A stretch of DNA of 64,000 nt, taken from the NCBI RefSeq assembly GCF_021018895.1, contig NC_079384.1, forward strand, positions 22,482,640 to 22,546,639. Reading direction: 5' to 3'. Made by a program: the position numbers and the translations under genes. This DNA is from Seriola aureovittata (taxonomy: Eukaryota > Chordata > Actinopteri > Carangiformes > Carangidae). The notes beneath the pieces are model-generated. The model was not told the origin of the DNA. It saw only the letters and a program-made list of their open reading frames with translations, and did not search any database. Below are positions 22,410 through 32,550 of the stretch, one piece after another (position 1 is the stretch's first letter; each line of letters starts with the position of its first letter).

Positions 22410-23557
22410 AGCTACAAGTATGGACAGGCCTATTTCAACAAAAAACAAAAGAAAACCATGACAAACATGCAAGAAGTGTCACAGGATTCAACCAAGGCTC
22501 AACAATACGGTGTGAAAGGAACCTGTCCGCTTACTGAAAGCGTGCAGCATTTTCATGTTGTTGATGGTTACCCTCCAGACATTCTGCATGATCTTCTGGA
22601 AGGTATTGTTCCAGTAGAGATGGCTCTGTGCTTAAAGTTACTGATAGCGAAGGGAACTATCTCCCTTGAGGCCCTGAATGATGCTATTAAACAGTTCCCA
22701 TACACATTTGCAGACAGAGTAAATCAACCCCAGCTCATTCCAAAGACCTTCTCCTCAAAGTCAACAATTGGAGGAAATGGTCACAAAAATTGGACTCTTC
22801 TCCGACTTCTGCCATTATTAATTGGTCAACACATTCCAGACGGTGATGACACCTGGGAGGTTTTAATGACCTTAAAAGATGTGGTGGAATTGGCAATGTC
22901 CGAAAGCTTTACAGAAGAGTCTTTGTGCTATCTTGCTAGCAAATACTCTGACCATAGACACTTGTTTCAGAAGGTTTTCCAAGGTGAAAAGCTACGACCA
23001 AAGCACCACTACGTTGAGCATTACCCTAAGCTCATTCGAACCTTTGGTCCTGATGTGTGGACAATGCGTTTTGAGGGGAAACACAAGTTCTTCAAGAAAG
23101 TTGTGCATCACTCTCACAACTTTAAAAACATTCCCCTGACTTTAGCAAACAGACATCAGAAAATTATGGCCTTCTATCTAGCTGCTAAAACTTTTTTTAA
23201 CCCATCTATTGAAATTCACAAAGTGAAGACTGTGATGGTTTCCTCATTTCCGGAAAATGTGCAGAACTGGCTTAATCAAACCAGCTGAACACAGTCCTTG
23301 TAGCTTCCTCTGTCATCATTGATGGCATCAAGTACAGTTCTGACATGGTCATTTCTGTTGGATCTTGCGCAGGGCTCCCAGATTTCAGACAAATCTCGAA
23401 GATTGTTGTTATAAACACAGATGTAGCATTTGTCTACAGACTGATGGCCTCATGGTATGATGAGCATCTTAGAGTGTATGACCTCTGCAGCAGCCATTTC
23501 TTCTCAGTCACCCAGTTGTCAGATTTGAATGATGTGTTTCCTCTGTCACTCCAGTAA
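22410..23557 (+). pseudogene. Copy A: transposase-like region, C-terminal half
   Basis: The 276-residue frame 22458-23288 carries F-H-V-V-D-G-Y-P-P-D-I-L-H-D-L-L-E-G-I-V-P-V-E, then I-G-G-N-G-H-K-N-W-T-L-L-R-L-L-P, then L-R-P-K-H-H-Y-V-E-H-Y-P and M-R-F-E-G-K-H-K-F-F-K. Each block recurs in copy B (47130-48540). The conserved H-D-L-L-E-G and M-R-F-E-x-K-H blocks are where an RNase H-fold enzyme would place its later acidic residues; this is inference. A 1-nt shift at about 23287 moves the rest (V-I-S-V-G-S-C-A-G-L-P-D-F to L-S-D-L-N-D-V-F-P) into the frame ending 23557. Copy B continues for about 45 residues beyond the matching point. Confidence 0.7.
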
Positions 23558-23681
23558 TAATGGGTGGCGGCAATGCACCTTAGGCCTGTTTCACATACCA
23601 GTCACACTGCCTTCCTCTCTGCTGTGTTGCTGCATGCTACTGTGGAGAGAAAGCGAGACAGATGTACCCTTGGTGACCGTA

Positions 23682-24027
23682 TGTCACGGTTATTGAGGTA
23701 AGTTGGACCCAAATGCAGTCAACTCTCGGGAGATGGGGCAGGCAGGTTTATTTAACAAAACGTGAACGTGACATGAACAGACATGAACAAAATGTGAAGA
23801 CAACAGACGAACCAACACAGACAAAGGGGAGCACAAAGACACAGGAGGCAAGGTGATTGCACACAGGTGAAACACATTAGGGCGGGGCAGACAATTACTA
23901 CACAGAAACGAGACCAAGACAAGAAGCAAAACACAGACACACAAGGAAACCAATACAAAATAAAACAGGAAGTGCAAAAGTCCAAAACAAAACTAACAAA
24001 AAGTGTCTGCCATGGCAAAACATGACA
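23682..24027 (-). mobile_element. Solo LTR, 346 bp
   Basis: Starts TGTCACGG and ends CATGACA, with a perfect 5-bp duplication CCGTA at 23677-23681 and 24028-24032. A minus-strand AATAAA (plus-strand TTTATT at about 23748) near the minus-strand 3' end sets the orientation. It aligns over most of its length to the left LTR at 60469-60833, including the GGTGAAACACATTAGGGCGG and TGCAAAAGTCCAAAA blocks, so it belongs to the same LTR family. Confidence 0.9.
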
Positions 24028-24288
24028 CCGTACCAGTGATATGTACCCATAAATACACTAGCTAAATCACTTCAACAATTAAATTATGCTTTTTTAAAAT
24101 CCTTTCACAACACCTATAGCAGTTGTTGTGGACTACTCATCTCAACATGTTTTTTTTTCAATTTCAACAGGTTTGTATGTGTCTCTCAGTCTGTCATTCT
24201 GAGTAACAAGAAAGTCCAACAGTATGCTAGTTTGCACATTTCAAGTGAGTGCTCAATGAAATGCATGCACAAGGGCATTTTATTTTAA

Positions 24289-24349
24289 CCCTTCTGTTGT
24301 CCTCTTCGGTCAAGGAAGGAAGAAGAAGAAGGAAGGAAGGAAAGAAGGA

Positions 24350-24390
<41 letters not shown>

Positions 24391-24710
24391 GGAAAAAGGG
24401 AAGAGATTGGGTCAAGCAAGGAAGAAGAAAGAAGGACAAAGGGAAAATAAGGGAGGAAGGAAGTGAAAAGGATGGTGGAAAGAAGGAAGGGAGAAAGGAA
24501 TGAAAGAAGGGAGGGAGAAAGGAAGGAACAAAGGATGGAGGTAGGAAGGAACAAATAAAGGAAAGGAGTGGGGAAATGAGAGGATGGAGAAGGGAGGGAG
24601 AAAGGAAGGATGGAGGAGGAGGAGGAGGGATATAGGGACAGTAGGAAAGGAGGAAAGAAGGACCAGTCAAAACAGATTGGGTCAGTTTGACCCAGGAGGA
24701 AACAGGAGGG
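24289..24710. mobile_element. TTAA-flanked MITE with polypurine core
   Basis: The ends CCCTTCTGTTGTCCTC and (inverted) GAGGAAACAGGAGGG are flanked by TTAA at 24285-24288 and 24711-24714, pointing to a piggyBac-type MITE. The core (about 24314-24660) is almost entirely G/A on the plus strand, built from GAAA, GGAA and GGAGG units. Frames on both strands here (for example 24227-24754 minus) are low-complexity artefacts. Confidence 0.75.
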
Positions 24711-24956
24711 TTAAATTTAATTGAAATGTTGAGTTTGTATAAAAACAAAGACAATGTTTACAGGGAAAGTGGGATGTGCAAAATTAGGTATTTAAATGTT
24801 ACCAATTATACCAATAAAACTTTATGCCCTGTCTCTATTATGAGACTGCACTATTTGAGAAAATACAGAACAGTATATCAACACATACCCCCCACCCCAC
24901 CCCTCAAAATGCTACAAAGTTCTTAATTTGTATCTAATCTCTCTCTGTATTTTTAG

Positions 24957-25051
24957 TCGCCAGATGTGACGGCACTTCGCTCTGTTGTCCTCAGAGGCCT
25001 TCCTATTGTGCTTGGGGATGACTCCAGTGAGGTCTACAAGGCTTGCTTTGT
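24957..25051 (+). CDS. Copy A: SAMD3-like exon (partial gene)
   Basis: A 95-bp exon between TATTTTTAG and GTAAGTAAC. It reads P-D-V-T-A-L-R-S-V-V-L-R-G-L-P-I-V-L-G-D-D-S-S-E-V-Y-K-A-C-F. It aligns with the exons at 57669-57763 (copy B) and 31253-31350 (copy C, minus), sharing the R-x-x-V/C-L-x-G/A-L ... E/D-D-x-x-x-L/V-x-x-x-Y/C pattern. The corresponding region in fish proteins is annotated from memory as sterile alpha motif domain-containing 3-like. Both splice sites are consensus and the frame is open, but the upstream exons of copy A are missing or broken. Confidence 0.6.
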
Positions 25052-25297
25052 AAGTAACATATTGAAAGAAGAAAGAAACATATTGATCTCAAGTTATTGA
25101 CAAATCATATTTGATACGTTTGATAGTGTGTCAATCAGGTGGATTCTGATCTCACTCATAAATGATCAGAATCCCTAAATTAGTACATAATGTAATTAAA
25201 TTAAGGATGTAAATTCCCCAATCTCACACTTCCAGTCTACAGAATCTCCCAAAAGAAGACCAGATTGAAAAGGTAGCTGTGTGTGCTTCTTTTGCAG

Positions 25298-25624
25298 GAT
25301 ACAGCGAAGGAAGAAGCAGTCGTCTCAGTGACAGTTGGGGTGCTGACCGTGGTCAACAAAGATGCTCAGCAGCAGGGTGTAAATGCAGTTTACCTCCAGC
25401 CCATCTCCACTGCCATTGTACTTGAGGGACATACTGTCATGGACAATATTAGAGACTTTCCCCAGGCAGTCTGCCTCATGTTTGGGCTTATGTATGCTCT
25501 TCACTTGGATTACCCAAAATGCATGGCGAACACATTCAGATTCATTCAAGCAGTCATGCTTGGATTGGGAAGCAAAACACTGCCTCCAAAACTACTTAGT
25601 TTGAAAAACAAACTACTGGGGTAG
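25298..25624 (+). CDS. Copy A: SAMD3-like terminal exon
   Basis: Starts after TTTTGCAG and stays open to TAG at 25622-25624. It reads A-V-V-S-V-T-V-G-V-L-T-V, I-V-L-E-G-H-T-V-M-D-N-I, C-L-M-F-G-L-M-Y-A-L-H-L-D-Y-P and F-R-F-I-Q-A-V-M-L-G-L. The terminal exon of copy B (58452-58766) has the matching blocks I-I-V-E-G-V-E-V-L-D-E-L and A-L-V-Y-A-L-N-L-S-Y-P followed by a similar helix, so the two are homologous C-terminal domains of about 105 residues. Function is unknown. The open frame suggests either recent origin or selection. Confidence 0.6.
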   Translation, partial: DTAKEEAVVSVTVGVLTVVNKDAQQQGVNAVYLQPISTAIVLEGHTVMDNIRDFPQAVCLMFGLMYALHLDYPKCMANTFRFIQAVMLGLGSKTLPPKLLSLKNKLLG

Positions 25625-25857
25625 GCAAGTTGAAAAGTGCAAAAAAAATTTTCAGGAACATAATTTTTTTTATATGTTGTGCATTTTTGTTGAGAGGCTA
25701 TTTCTGTGATATTCTTTTCTTGTCTAAAACTGGAACATGTTAGTAACCATTTTTTAGTTAAATTGTTTGATCTAATGTTTATTCCAAAAAATGTAAGACT
25801 GATGTACTTGCACTGTAGAGGTCAGTCTTCTTTTTTGTTGTTTTTTTTTCTTTTTAC

Positions 25858-26954
25858 AGTGAATAGGCTAATACTAGGGAGTAAAGATGCGGTAGGTAGT
25901 AAGGTGGTTCCAAGCCCAATCAAGGGGAGAAAGTGTAATCCAAGAATCGCAGTGCAGGAGGCAGAAGCAACGCTCAGGCATACAGAGACTGTGGGTAATG
26001 TCCAAATAGGCCGGAGAGGCTTGGGGCTTGGCCCAAGCAAACCAATGTGGAGTAGAGCAGGTCCCAAGGAGAAGAGAAAGCTAGTCGTGGAGCAGGTTCG
26101 TAGACAGGAGGAAATATTAAGGGGTGCAGTGGGTGAATTGGGAAGGTGTAGACAAGAAAAAGCTTAGCTGGAAAGAACTGTGGAGTATGGAGGAAAGTAG
26201 TATTAGATTCTTGATAGGGGCAACTTATGATGTACTGCCAACTCCCCAGAACCTAAAACTCTGGGTAAATGGAGACCCACTATGTTCATTGTGTTCAGGT
26301 ACTGCAACTTTAAAGCACATTCTGTCAGGGTGTAAGGTTAGTCTGTCGCAAGGCAGGTATACGTGGCGACATAACCAGGTTTTAAAAAGCTTAGCTGCAG
26401 GAATTGAAGACTTACGGAGGCAGGCAAATTTAGGAAGACCTGAAATAAAGAGAGTTGCAATCAAGTTTGTTCAAGAGGGAGAGAAAGTTGGTAAGACAAC
26501 AAGAAGGCAAGGCAGCTTAGAAGGTGCTTGTGATTGGGAAATGCAGGTAGATTTAGGAGGAAAGCTTGTTGTTCCCCAGGAAATAGCCAGTACAAAGCTA
26601 AGGCCTGATATAGTCTTGTGGTCTAGGAGTAGAATGAAAGTATATTTCATAGAGCTGACTGTTCCGTGGGAGGCTTTAGTTGAAGAAGCATATGAAAGGA
26701 AAAAGCTCAGGTATGTAGAGTTAGGGGCAGAAGCAGAGCAGCGAGGATGGAAAGTTAGGATTTGTCCAGTGGAAGTAGGATGTAGAGGATTTGTAGCAAG
26801 GTCTGTTGTCTCTTTGGTAAGGGAGTTAGGAGCAAGTGGACAGAGTGTGAGGAAAATTGTAAAGGACATGTCAGATGAAGCAGCAAGATCCAGTCAGTGG
26901 ATTTGGATTAGAAGAAGTAATGGTAGCTGGGGGCCCAGCAGGGGGAGCACTTAG
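25858..26954 (+). pseudogene. R2-group LINE 3' end with RLE domain
   Basis: The frame 25861-26167 shifts near 26125 into the frame ending 26954. The second frame has W-K-E-L-W-S-M-E-E-S-S-I-R-F-L-I, then C-S-L-C-S-G-T-A-T-L-K-H-I-L-S-G-C, an exact CX2CX7HX4C knuckle, then R-P-D-I-V-L followed 14 residues after the D by E in I-E-L-T-V-P-W-E, the RPD-X12-14-E signature of restriction-like endonucleases. Knuckle followed by RLE downstream of RT defines the R2/R4/NeSL/Hero group; Rex6 is the fish member I know best, but I cannot place this copy. The RT itself is absent: a 5'-truncated, frameshifted copy inserted just after the copy A terminal exon. Confidence 0.75.
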
Positions 26955-27164
26955 GATAGACAGACTCTTAGGAGAAGCAAGGAAGAAATCCAGGAAGGGG
27001 AAGTGTTTTTAAGTGGGGGGTGTAGCCTGTGTGAGCCTCTTTGAGACCATGTGGTTAGTCCAGGTGAGGTGGCCTGTATTGTTTGCTTGTATTGAATTGG
27101 TTTGTTGTGTGTCTTTGGCTGTTTAGGTGAGTTTGTTTGTTTTAGGTGAGTTACATGGTGTGGT

Positions 27165-27362
27165 GTTGGAGAGTGGGGGGGGGGGAGTAGAGCACAGCCT
27201 AATCCGGCGGGGGAGAGCTAGCCCAAAAAGGCACCTCTCCCTGACTCTACCTCCCTCATTGTCTTGGAGAGTGGGGGAGTAGGGGGGGTAGAGCAGAGCC
27301 TAATCCGGCGGGGGAGAGTTTAGCTCAAAAAGGCATCTCTCCTTGACTCTACCTCCCTCATT
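27165..27362 (+). repeat. 99-bp tandem duplication
   Basis: Two direct units (27165-27260 and 27264-27362) each run from TTGGAGAGTGGGGG through CCTAATCCGGCGGGGGAGAG to CTCTACCTCCCTCATT, with small length differences in the G-run. They may be part of the LINE 3' UTR. Confidence 0.85.
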
Positions 27363-28219
27363 CAAAATGGCCGCCACTTTCTCCAACTGTTTAGGGGAGT
27401 TTGTTTGCTGAATCTGCTAGTGTGTTTTGTCAGAGTTGATGATGGTGTTGTTTGTGGTAGCATAGGCAAGATAAAGAAAATGGTGTTGTGGGACCAACTA
27501 AACGAAACACTGGTGAAAGGAGGTTCCCACCTGATGACCCCAAAGACATGTTAGTTATCACTGCTCATTAGTCTGTATAGCTAAATTAATAGTTATCATA
27601 GGACATGTTAAGCTTAGGGAGCTATTCACTGAGTCTGGTCCATTTTCTGTAGCACAAGTTTCTTGTGTTTACCTTAAATAAACTAGACCTATGCAGTAAG
27701 CACTAGACTTTACTTTATTTTGTTTTTATTGCAATCTGCACTTTATTTTTTTGTGGAGTAACATTATGTGAATAAGCCAAATGTTACTTTATTTTCACTA
27801 AAATGCAAATTATGTATTCTTTTGTTGGTTAATTTGAAATTTAATTGATAGTGTAAAAAAAGATTTCTAGGTTGTAAGATTTCAAAATAAACCTGTTATT
27901 GTGCGCTTTTTTTTTGCAGAGGGGTCTTTAAAATACTGACAATATAATATACGCTCAGCCTGCAAGTCAGTTGATTCTGAAGAACAGAGCCAGCGGCGTC
28001 TTCTACCGCAAATGTGATATTGTGACAACCGCTGATGTTACACCTACTGTTGGTCTGCTGTCAGCACAGACCCGCTATCACCCGGGATGACAACGCAGGA
28101 CAAACCGGCAGAAGAAGTTGGAGAAATTGTAGTCTGTTTACAGAAACTGTATTTTATTCTGAAAGAGCCCTAGCTCTCTCTCTCTCTCTCTGAGAACTAT
28201 GTTGCCCAAGGATCAATTT
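27363..28219. other. Unassigned, no gene seen
   Basis: AT-rich DNA with an AATAAACTAG signal near 27676 that may end the LINE transcript and another AATAAACCTG near 27886. It ends in a CT-dinucleotide run (28172-28190) just before the solo LTR. Confidence 0.4.
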
Positions 28220-28223
28220 AGTA

Positions 28224-29294
28224 TGTTGGGACTCAATCATTCAATAGACCAAATGTTTCTTTGCTCCACTGGACAAAGGAACTCACACTCCACAGTTCCT
28301 CACCGTTCACACCTGGGGATGACCCTTCCCCCCACGGACCCCACTGGCCAGCCAGTGTGGGCCAGCGTGTGTCATGTGACCCCCAAGGGTGTCACCAAAC
28401 AAAACCAGTCCTCTAGACCCCTTCTCTCTCTCTCTTCCCTTCTTGGCTTGCTCTGGAGAGCAGCTCCAGCTCTCTCCTCTCAGTTCTTCAAAGGGCAACA
28501 AGGCCCCAGCCAAGGTCAGCTCTGCTACCTGAGAAACAAGCTCTCTCTCGCCGGCCTGCTCACAGCAGCCTGCAAACACTCTTCTCCTCAACAACAGCGA
28601 CCTGCTTCGGATTAACTGTGAGTGAACCAAATCCTCTTCAGAATCAGCCACTACGACACAAGGGTAGCTGATTTTCCAAGCAACAGGAGCCGTAGCAGAG
28701 TTAGCATGGAACAGCTAACTCTGTGTTAGTTAGCATGGAACAGCTAACTCTGTGAGGAGAACAAAGGAGATAACCGCAAGCAACACAGCCAGACAGGACT
28801 TTACTCCACCAGGAAACCTCCCTCCTCACTGGATTTTACAAAACACTGGAAAGGACCTGTTTGCTTGTTCCAAGGATTGGGTAACGTTAACGGACTGGGC
28901 CTAACCTTTCCCAGCACAGCATAGCTAAGCAGCAGAGGTCTTAACTTTGTTAATGTACTTGATTGATGCCTTGTTGTTGTAATGTTTGCTTAGGTTGTGG
29001 TCAGTCATACAGTTAATCGAGTACTCGTATATTCACACACATAGCAGTACGTCTCAGTTGTAGAACCTGCATGAAACTAACCTCCTCCCTCTAACCTTGT
29101 ACCTTTTAGATTACATGAGCTAGGCTAACAAAGAAACTCACACCTTCCTTCCCTCTCACACACTAGGTGGTCTCAGTGGCCATTTTGAGTAGTTTCTTTG
29201 TTTACCGCCATCTTGTGTAGTCTTCTTTGTTCAGGTCATGTGGTCACAGTGACCACTTTGAGTCAGCCATCTTGCCTTTGTCTGTGTCCCCACA

Positions 29295-29333
<39 letters not shown>

Positions 29334-29750
29334 GTATATACTAGATTAGACATTGTGTTTTACTCTGCTCCATTGTAAATAAATGTCTTTAAGTAACTAC
29401 TGGTGTGTTTAATGTTGCACAAGCGTGAATATTGCCAACCTCTACTCGGTAGAATTCCAATCCTTCAACTTTAACTTACTGTTGATAAGGTAATTTGGTT
29501 ATAGTTAGTAAGCTAATGGTTAATCAGAGTTCCAGATTAATGGTAATAAATTGAGACTAAACCCATATTGGCTATTCTGCCTATTAGTTTAGGCTGGTGC
29601 CCCGTGAACTTTAATTCATTTTAGTTATTATTTAATATTAATATTTTTAATATATATATTTTCTTAATTTATGATAGCCAATAAATTGATAAACAACCGA
29701 AATCTAACATATTTGGTGTCCAGCTCATGAGGTAGAGCTAAGACCCAACA
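28224..29750 (+). mobile_element. Solo LTR, 1527 bp (TGTTGGG family), plus
   Basis: Termini TGTTGGG and CCCAACA, with a perfect 4-bp duplication AGTA at 28220-28223 and 29751-29754. It is collinear with 20696-22236 reversed. A 26-bp block (GTTAGCATGGAACAGCTAAC plus CTGTG) is tandemly doubled at about 28698-28755. It contains a CA microsatellite (29296-29331) and AATAAATGTC at about 29379, giving the plus orientation. There are no internal genes; the frame at 28199-28615 is LTR sequence. Confidence 0.9.
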
Positions 29751-29917
29751 AGTAAAACAAAAAATACAGTTCATAGGTTAAAATACATGTAAATGAAATG
29801 AGACTTAAAAGATAAAGAGAATTATGTGTGTGTAAAGATTAATAAGATTAAACATATGAAAAACATATACACATATAGATCATATTAAATAATAATAAAA
29901 GAAAAGAAACAACAATA

Positions 29918-30214
29918 TTATTCACTGTGTGTGAGTGTGTGCGTATGAACAAAAGAACACAGGTGACTCAGATCATGACCATTTAAGACAAACTGTGCTG
30001 ACAATGCAGCAGAAGGCCCTTCCCCAAGGAGTATGGCCATTTTTTCGCTGTCTTTAATGTTTCTACAATTAGTGATATTTCTTTTTAGTTTGGCAAAGAA
30101 AGCTTGTCTTAAGTTGTCATACTTTGGGCAGTGTAGAAGAAACTCTCTCTCTCTGTCTCTCTCTGATGAAAATATTTCACTCTTGAATGCATATTGTTTT
30201 GAGAAGCAAAACAC
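29918..30214 (-). pseudogene. LINE ORF C-terminal fragment
   Basis: A 98-aa minus-strand frame reads F-L-L-H-C-P-K-Y-D-N-L-R-Q-A-F-F-A-K-L and S-E-K-M-A-I-L-L-G-E-G. From memory this resembles the extreme C-terminus of fish LINE reverse transcriptases, where H-x-L-x-x-C closes a CX2C...HX4C knuckle. The upstream Cys pair is not present, so the fragment is short and the clade is not assigned. Confidence 0.4.
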
Positions 30215-30421
30215 TTTATTTTTATGACCTCAGCCAAATAGCTGAACTAGCTTCGTCAACACCAAAACCAGGCCCATGTGTTTACTTTTTACACTAATCC
30301 TTCCTTCGCTCCTTGAGTTGAACCTGAGTACAGTGGCCAAGTGTGGCTCTCACAAAGTTATATTACATTAAATTGACCTGAATATGATGGATGAGCACCA
30401 CTAAAGCGAATTAAGCTATCA
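30215..30421. other. Unassigned, no gene seen
   Basis: Short non-coding stretch between a LINE fragment and a minisatellite. Confidence 0.4.
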
Positions 30422-30715
30422 CTTGAGTACTGGAAACTCACAATAAATGAGTTACTGTAATATAATTCATTCAAGTTAATATGGGTACTACAAACTCAAA
30501 ATAAACAAGTTACTCTAATCTAATTATTTAAGATAATGTGGGTACTGCAAACTCAAAATAAACAAGTTACTCTAATTTAATTATATAAGATAATTTGAGT
30601 ACTGCAAACTCAAAATAAACAGGTTACTGTACTCCAATTTATTAGGTTAATTTAAGTACTGCACACTCACAATAATTAAGTAAATCCAATGTAATTAATC
30701 TAAGTTAACATAAAT
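30422..30715 (+). repeat. 58-bp minisatellite
   Basis: About five imperfect tandem units containing GTACTGCAAACTCAAAATAA followed by an AT-rich half with AAGTTACTCTAATTTAATTA. The 3' flank to about 30785 (ending ATTTTACAGTGTA) looks like the terminus of a TA-type MITE that may have carried the array; the opposite terminus was not found. Confidence 0.8.
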
Positions 30716-30862
30716 TACTTTTTGTGAGGCAGCAAGTTTGCATATTTTTTTTAAGTAAAGTCAACTTATTATATTTTACAGTGTAGAGTAGCGTGAGTAT
30801 CTGAGAGTAGATAGCTGGACAGCGCCGTGAACTAGGTCTAACGACATCGATATATTTTGGGA

Positions 30863-31124
30863 AATGGCTGAGGCACGGACACAACCAAAGAAAAGACGTT
30901 CAGATGAATATATGGCGAGGAGGAGAGAAATGGAGAAGGAATGAACGAAGACCCGTATTTACATTGGGGAATCGATTCAAAGGTGGTGAGAACTCCGCCG
31001 GCATAAGGGCTTCCAGTCTGATGCAAACATGGGGGGGAGGGGCGAGCTTGCTCTGTTTTGTGTGGTATTTACTTCGAGCGTCAACAGAAGTGACGTCATG
31101 CAGGGATGCATAGTACACCTTTAA
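30863..31124 (+). pseudogene. Fragment of a TTAA-type transposon exon
   Basis: From ATG 30863 the frame reads M-A-E-A-R-T-Q-P-K-K-R-R-S-D-E-Y-M-A-R-R-R-E-M-E-K-E, a stop, then T-K-T-R-I-Y-I-G. Similar basic leader exons occur in fish DNA transposons (from memory). The segment ends ACTATGCATC-like in inverse orientation, CCTTTAA at 31118-31124, like the AGGGGACATATTATGC/TTAA end at 5645. The opposite end is missing. Function unknown. Confidence 0.4.
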
Positions 31125-31252
31125 GGGGTGGGCATAATTTGTGACATTACATCTAATTAGGAAGCCAGTGCACTTACATTGCAGTATTTGAGCAAATTAA
31201 AATATTTATTGTTTAATCTTTTCCAAAGCTTAAGTGATCTATACATATACTT

Positions 31253-31350
31253 ACCAAATACTCCTTGAAGAGTTTGTCCCCATCTTCCCCAAGGTACACA
31301 ATAAGGCCCTTCAGCTGGCATTCTCGTTTTAGATTTACCTCAAGGCTCTA
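31253..31350 (-). CDS. Copy C: SAMD3-like exon on the minus strand
   Basis: Read on the minus strand, the exon follows CTCACCTATAG and precedes GTAAGTATA, both good splice sites. It encodes L-K-R-E-C-Q-L-K-G-L-I-V-Y-L-G-E-D-G-D-K-L-F-K-E-Y-L, clearly homologous to V-K-R-E-C-V-L-K-A-L-C-V-Y-I-N-E-D-P-E-K-L-V-N-E-Y-M at 57669-57763. The frame is open. The matching terminal exon should lie at lower coordinates but was not found, so copy C is partial. Confidence 0.7.
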
Positions 31351-31564
31351 TAGGTGAGAGCACAAACACACCCATAATGCAAAATTAAGTCCAATTAACT
31401 TGTAGTAACTTGACTGAAGATGCAAACTGAAAGCACTTGGAGTTACAGTTGTGATTTACAAAAGCTGAATACTTTTGCTTCTGTTTACAATGTCACTATT
31501 TATGTGATATAAGGCAAATTTTGATGTATTGGTACATTCCCTGATCAAAAACTTTAAGTATATC

Positions 31565-31690
31565 CCGAGTCTTTTTCTCTGACAGCTCCTCCCTTGTTTC
31601 TGATGATCTCAATCAGCTTGCTGTGGTGCTTATCCAAGGAAGCCAGGAATCGCGGTTCAAGTGGAACAGTTGTTATTCTCATGAATTCAG
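31565..31690 (-). CDS. Copy C: upstream SAMD3-like exon on the minus strand
   Basis: The minus strand reads A-E-F-M-R-I-T-T-V-P-L-E-P-R-F-L-A-S-L-D-K-H and I-E-I-I-R-N-K-G-G-A-V, aligning with A-E-F-K-R-I-T-A-M-H-L-Q-S-K-F-F-S-E-L-D-A-H of copy B at 57158-57311. Exon order with 31253-31350 is as in copy B. The 3' splice acceptor is not evident, so the copy may be decaying. It is the third member of this family in the window and the only one on the minus strand. Confidence 0.65.
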
Positions 31691-31861
31691 CACAGATTAA
31701 ATGATTACGTTACAACTGTGTGGTGTATGTGGTGTGCATCAGGGGCCAAAACATGCACTTGGAATTGATTTGGCTCAATTTCTTAGCAAGTTTCTTACGA
31801 TAGGGGATGTCAGGACCGGATTGGTACTTTTGGTCAAACCTCAGAATTGTACTGAATTGTC

Positions 31862-31977
31862 CGCCCAGCGTGCTACCGTGCTCCGTTTGTTTTCGGGGTT
31901 TGTTTTACTCCGCCCGGCGTGCTGTCTTGCTCCGTTTGTTTTCGGATTTTGTATCACTCCGCCCGGCGTGCTCCGCT
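31862..31977 (+). repeat. GC-rich tandem repeat upstream of BED finger
   Basis: Two full and one partial units of about 50 bp containing CGGCGTGCT ... TGCTCCGTTTGTTTTCGG and ACTCCGCCC. It sits directly upstream of the BED-finger frame and could be promoter DNA of a hAT-type gene; this is inference. Confidence 0.75.
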
Positions 31978-31988
31978 AAACATCACTT

Positions 31989-32246
31989 GTGGATCGCAAA
32001 CGCCGTTTGAAAGTCTGGCTTCATTTTAATTTGAAAAATGACGGATTTGCACAGTGCAACACCTGTGGTAAACTTATTTCTGCCAAAGGAGGATGCACAA
32101 CGAACATGGCAAAACACCTTCGCGTGCTGCATGGTATAAAACTTTTTTTCTCTCCTGCACCAAGAATCGGAATCGAGAATCGTTTAGAACAGGAATCAAT
32201 ATTGAGAATCGGAATCCTTAAAATCCAAATGATGCCCAACGACTAA
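31989..32246 (+). pseudogene. BED zinc-finger exon (hAT transposase type)
   Basis: The frame reads V-W-L-H-F-N-L-K-N-D-G-F-A-Q-C-N-T-C-G-K-L, then T-T-N-M-A-K-H-L-R-V-L-H. This is the W, C-x2-C, N-M/L-x-x-H-L-x-x-x-H layout of BED fingers found at the N-terminus of hAT transposases and ZBED proteins, where it binds DNA. No dimerisation or catalytic domain follows; the frame ends at 32246 in AATCGGAATC-type repeats. It is an isolated first exon of a hAT-like gene. Confidence 0.7.
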
Positions 32247-32550
32247 CATTAATTGATTGATCTCTCAATTTATTGCAGCAATTTGTGACAAAAGTGTCCT
32301 GTGTCTGCCATCCGACCACAAGAGTGTCCTGTCCAACCACACCTGTGTCTGCCATTCAACTGCATAGGTGGCTGCATCTTTTCTGGAAAAGGTATGAAGT
32401 GTGTGTGTTTCGGGGGCTTATTTTCAGTGCAGGACTTTTACTTGTTAGAGTATTTTTACTTACACATCCTGCGTGAGCAGCACGTGTGTCATCTAGAGAT
32501 TAGGAGTCTTGCATATTTTTTCTGCCTGCCTGTTCTCAGCAAAAATGCAT
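32247..32550 (+). other. Paralogue of the region upstream of copy B
   Basis: 32247-32390 resembles 38818-38960: CTCTCAATTTAT..CAGCAATTT, then repeats of GTGTCCTGTCCAACCACACC / TGTGTCTGCC, then GGAAAAG. In copy B this lies just upstream of the zinc-finger exon. Here it stops near 32400 and the truncated 3' LTR of the Bel/Pao element follows at 32551. Confidence 0.6.

Noticed and set aside
24227..24754. 175-aa minus-strand frame rich in Ser/Pro/Phe
   Set aside because: It is the translation of a GAAA/GGAA polypurine tract inside a MITE; low complexity on every frame.
28199..28615. 138-aa plus-strand frame
   Set aside because: Lies within the 1.5-kb LTR and recurs in the other LTR copies; no motif.
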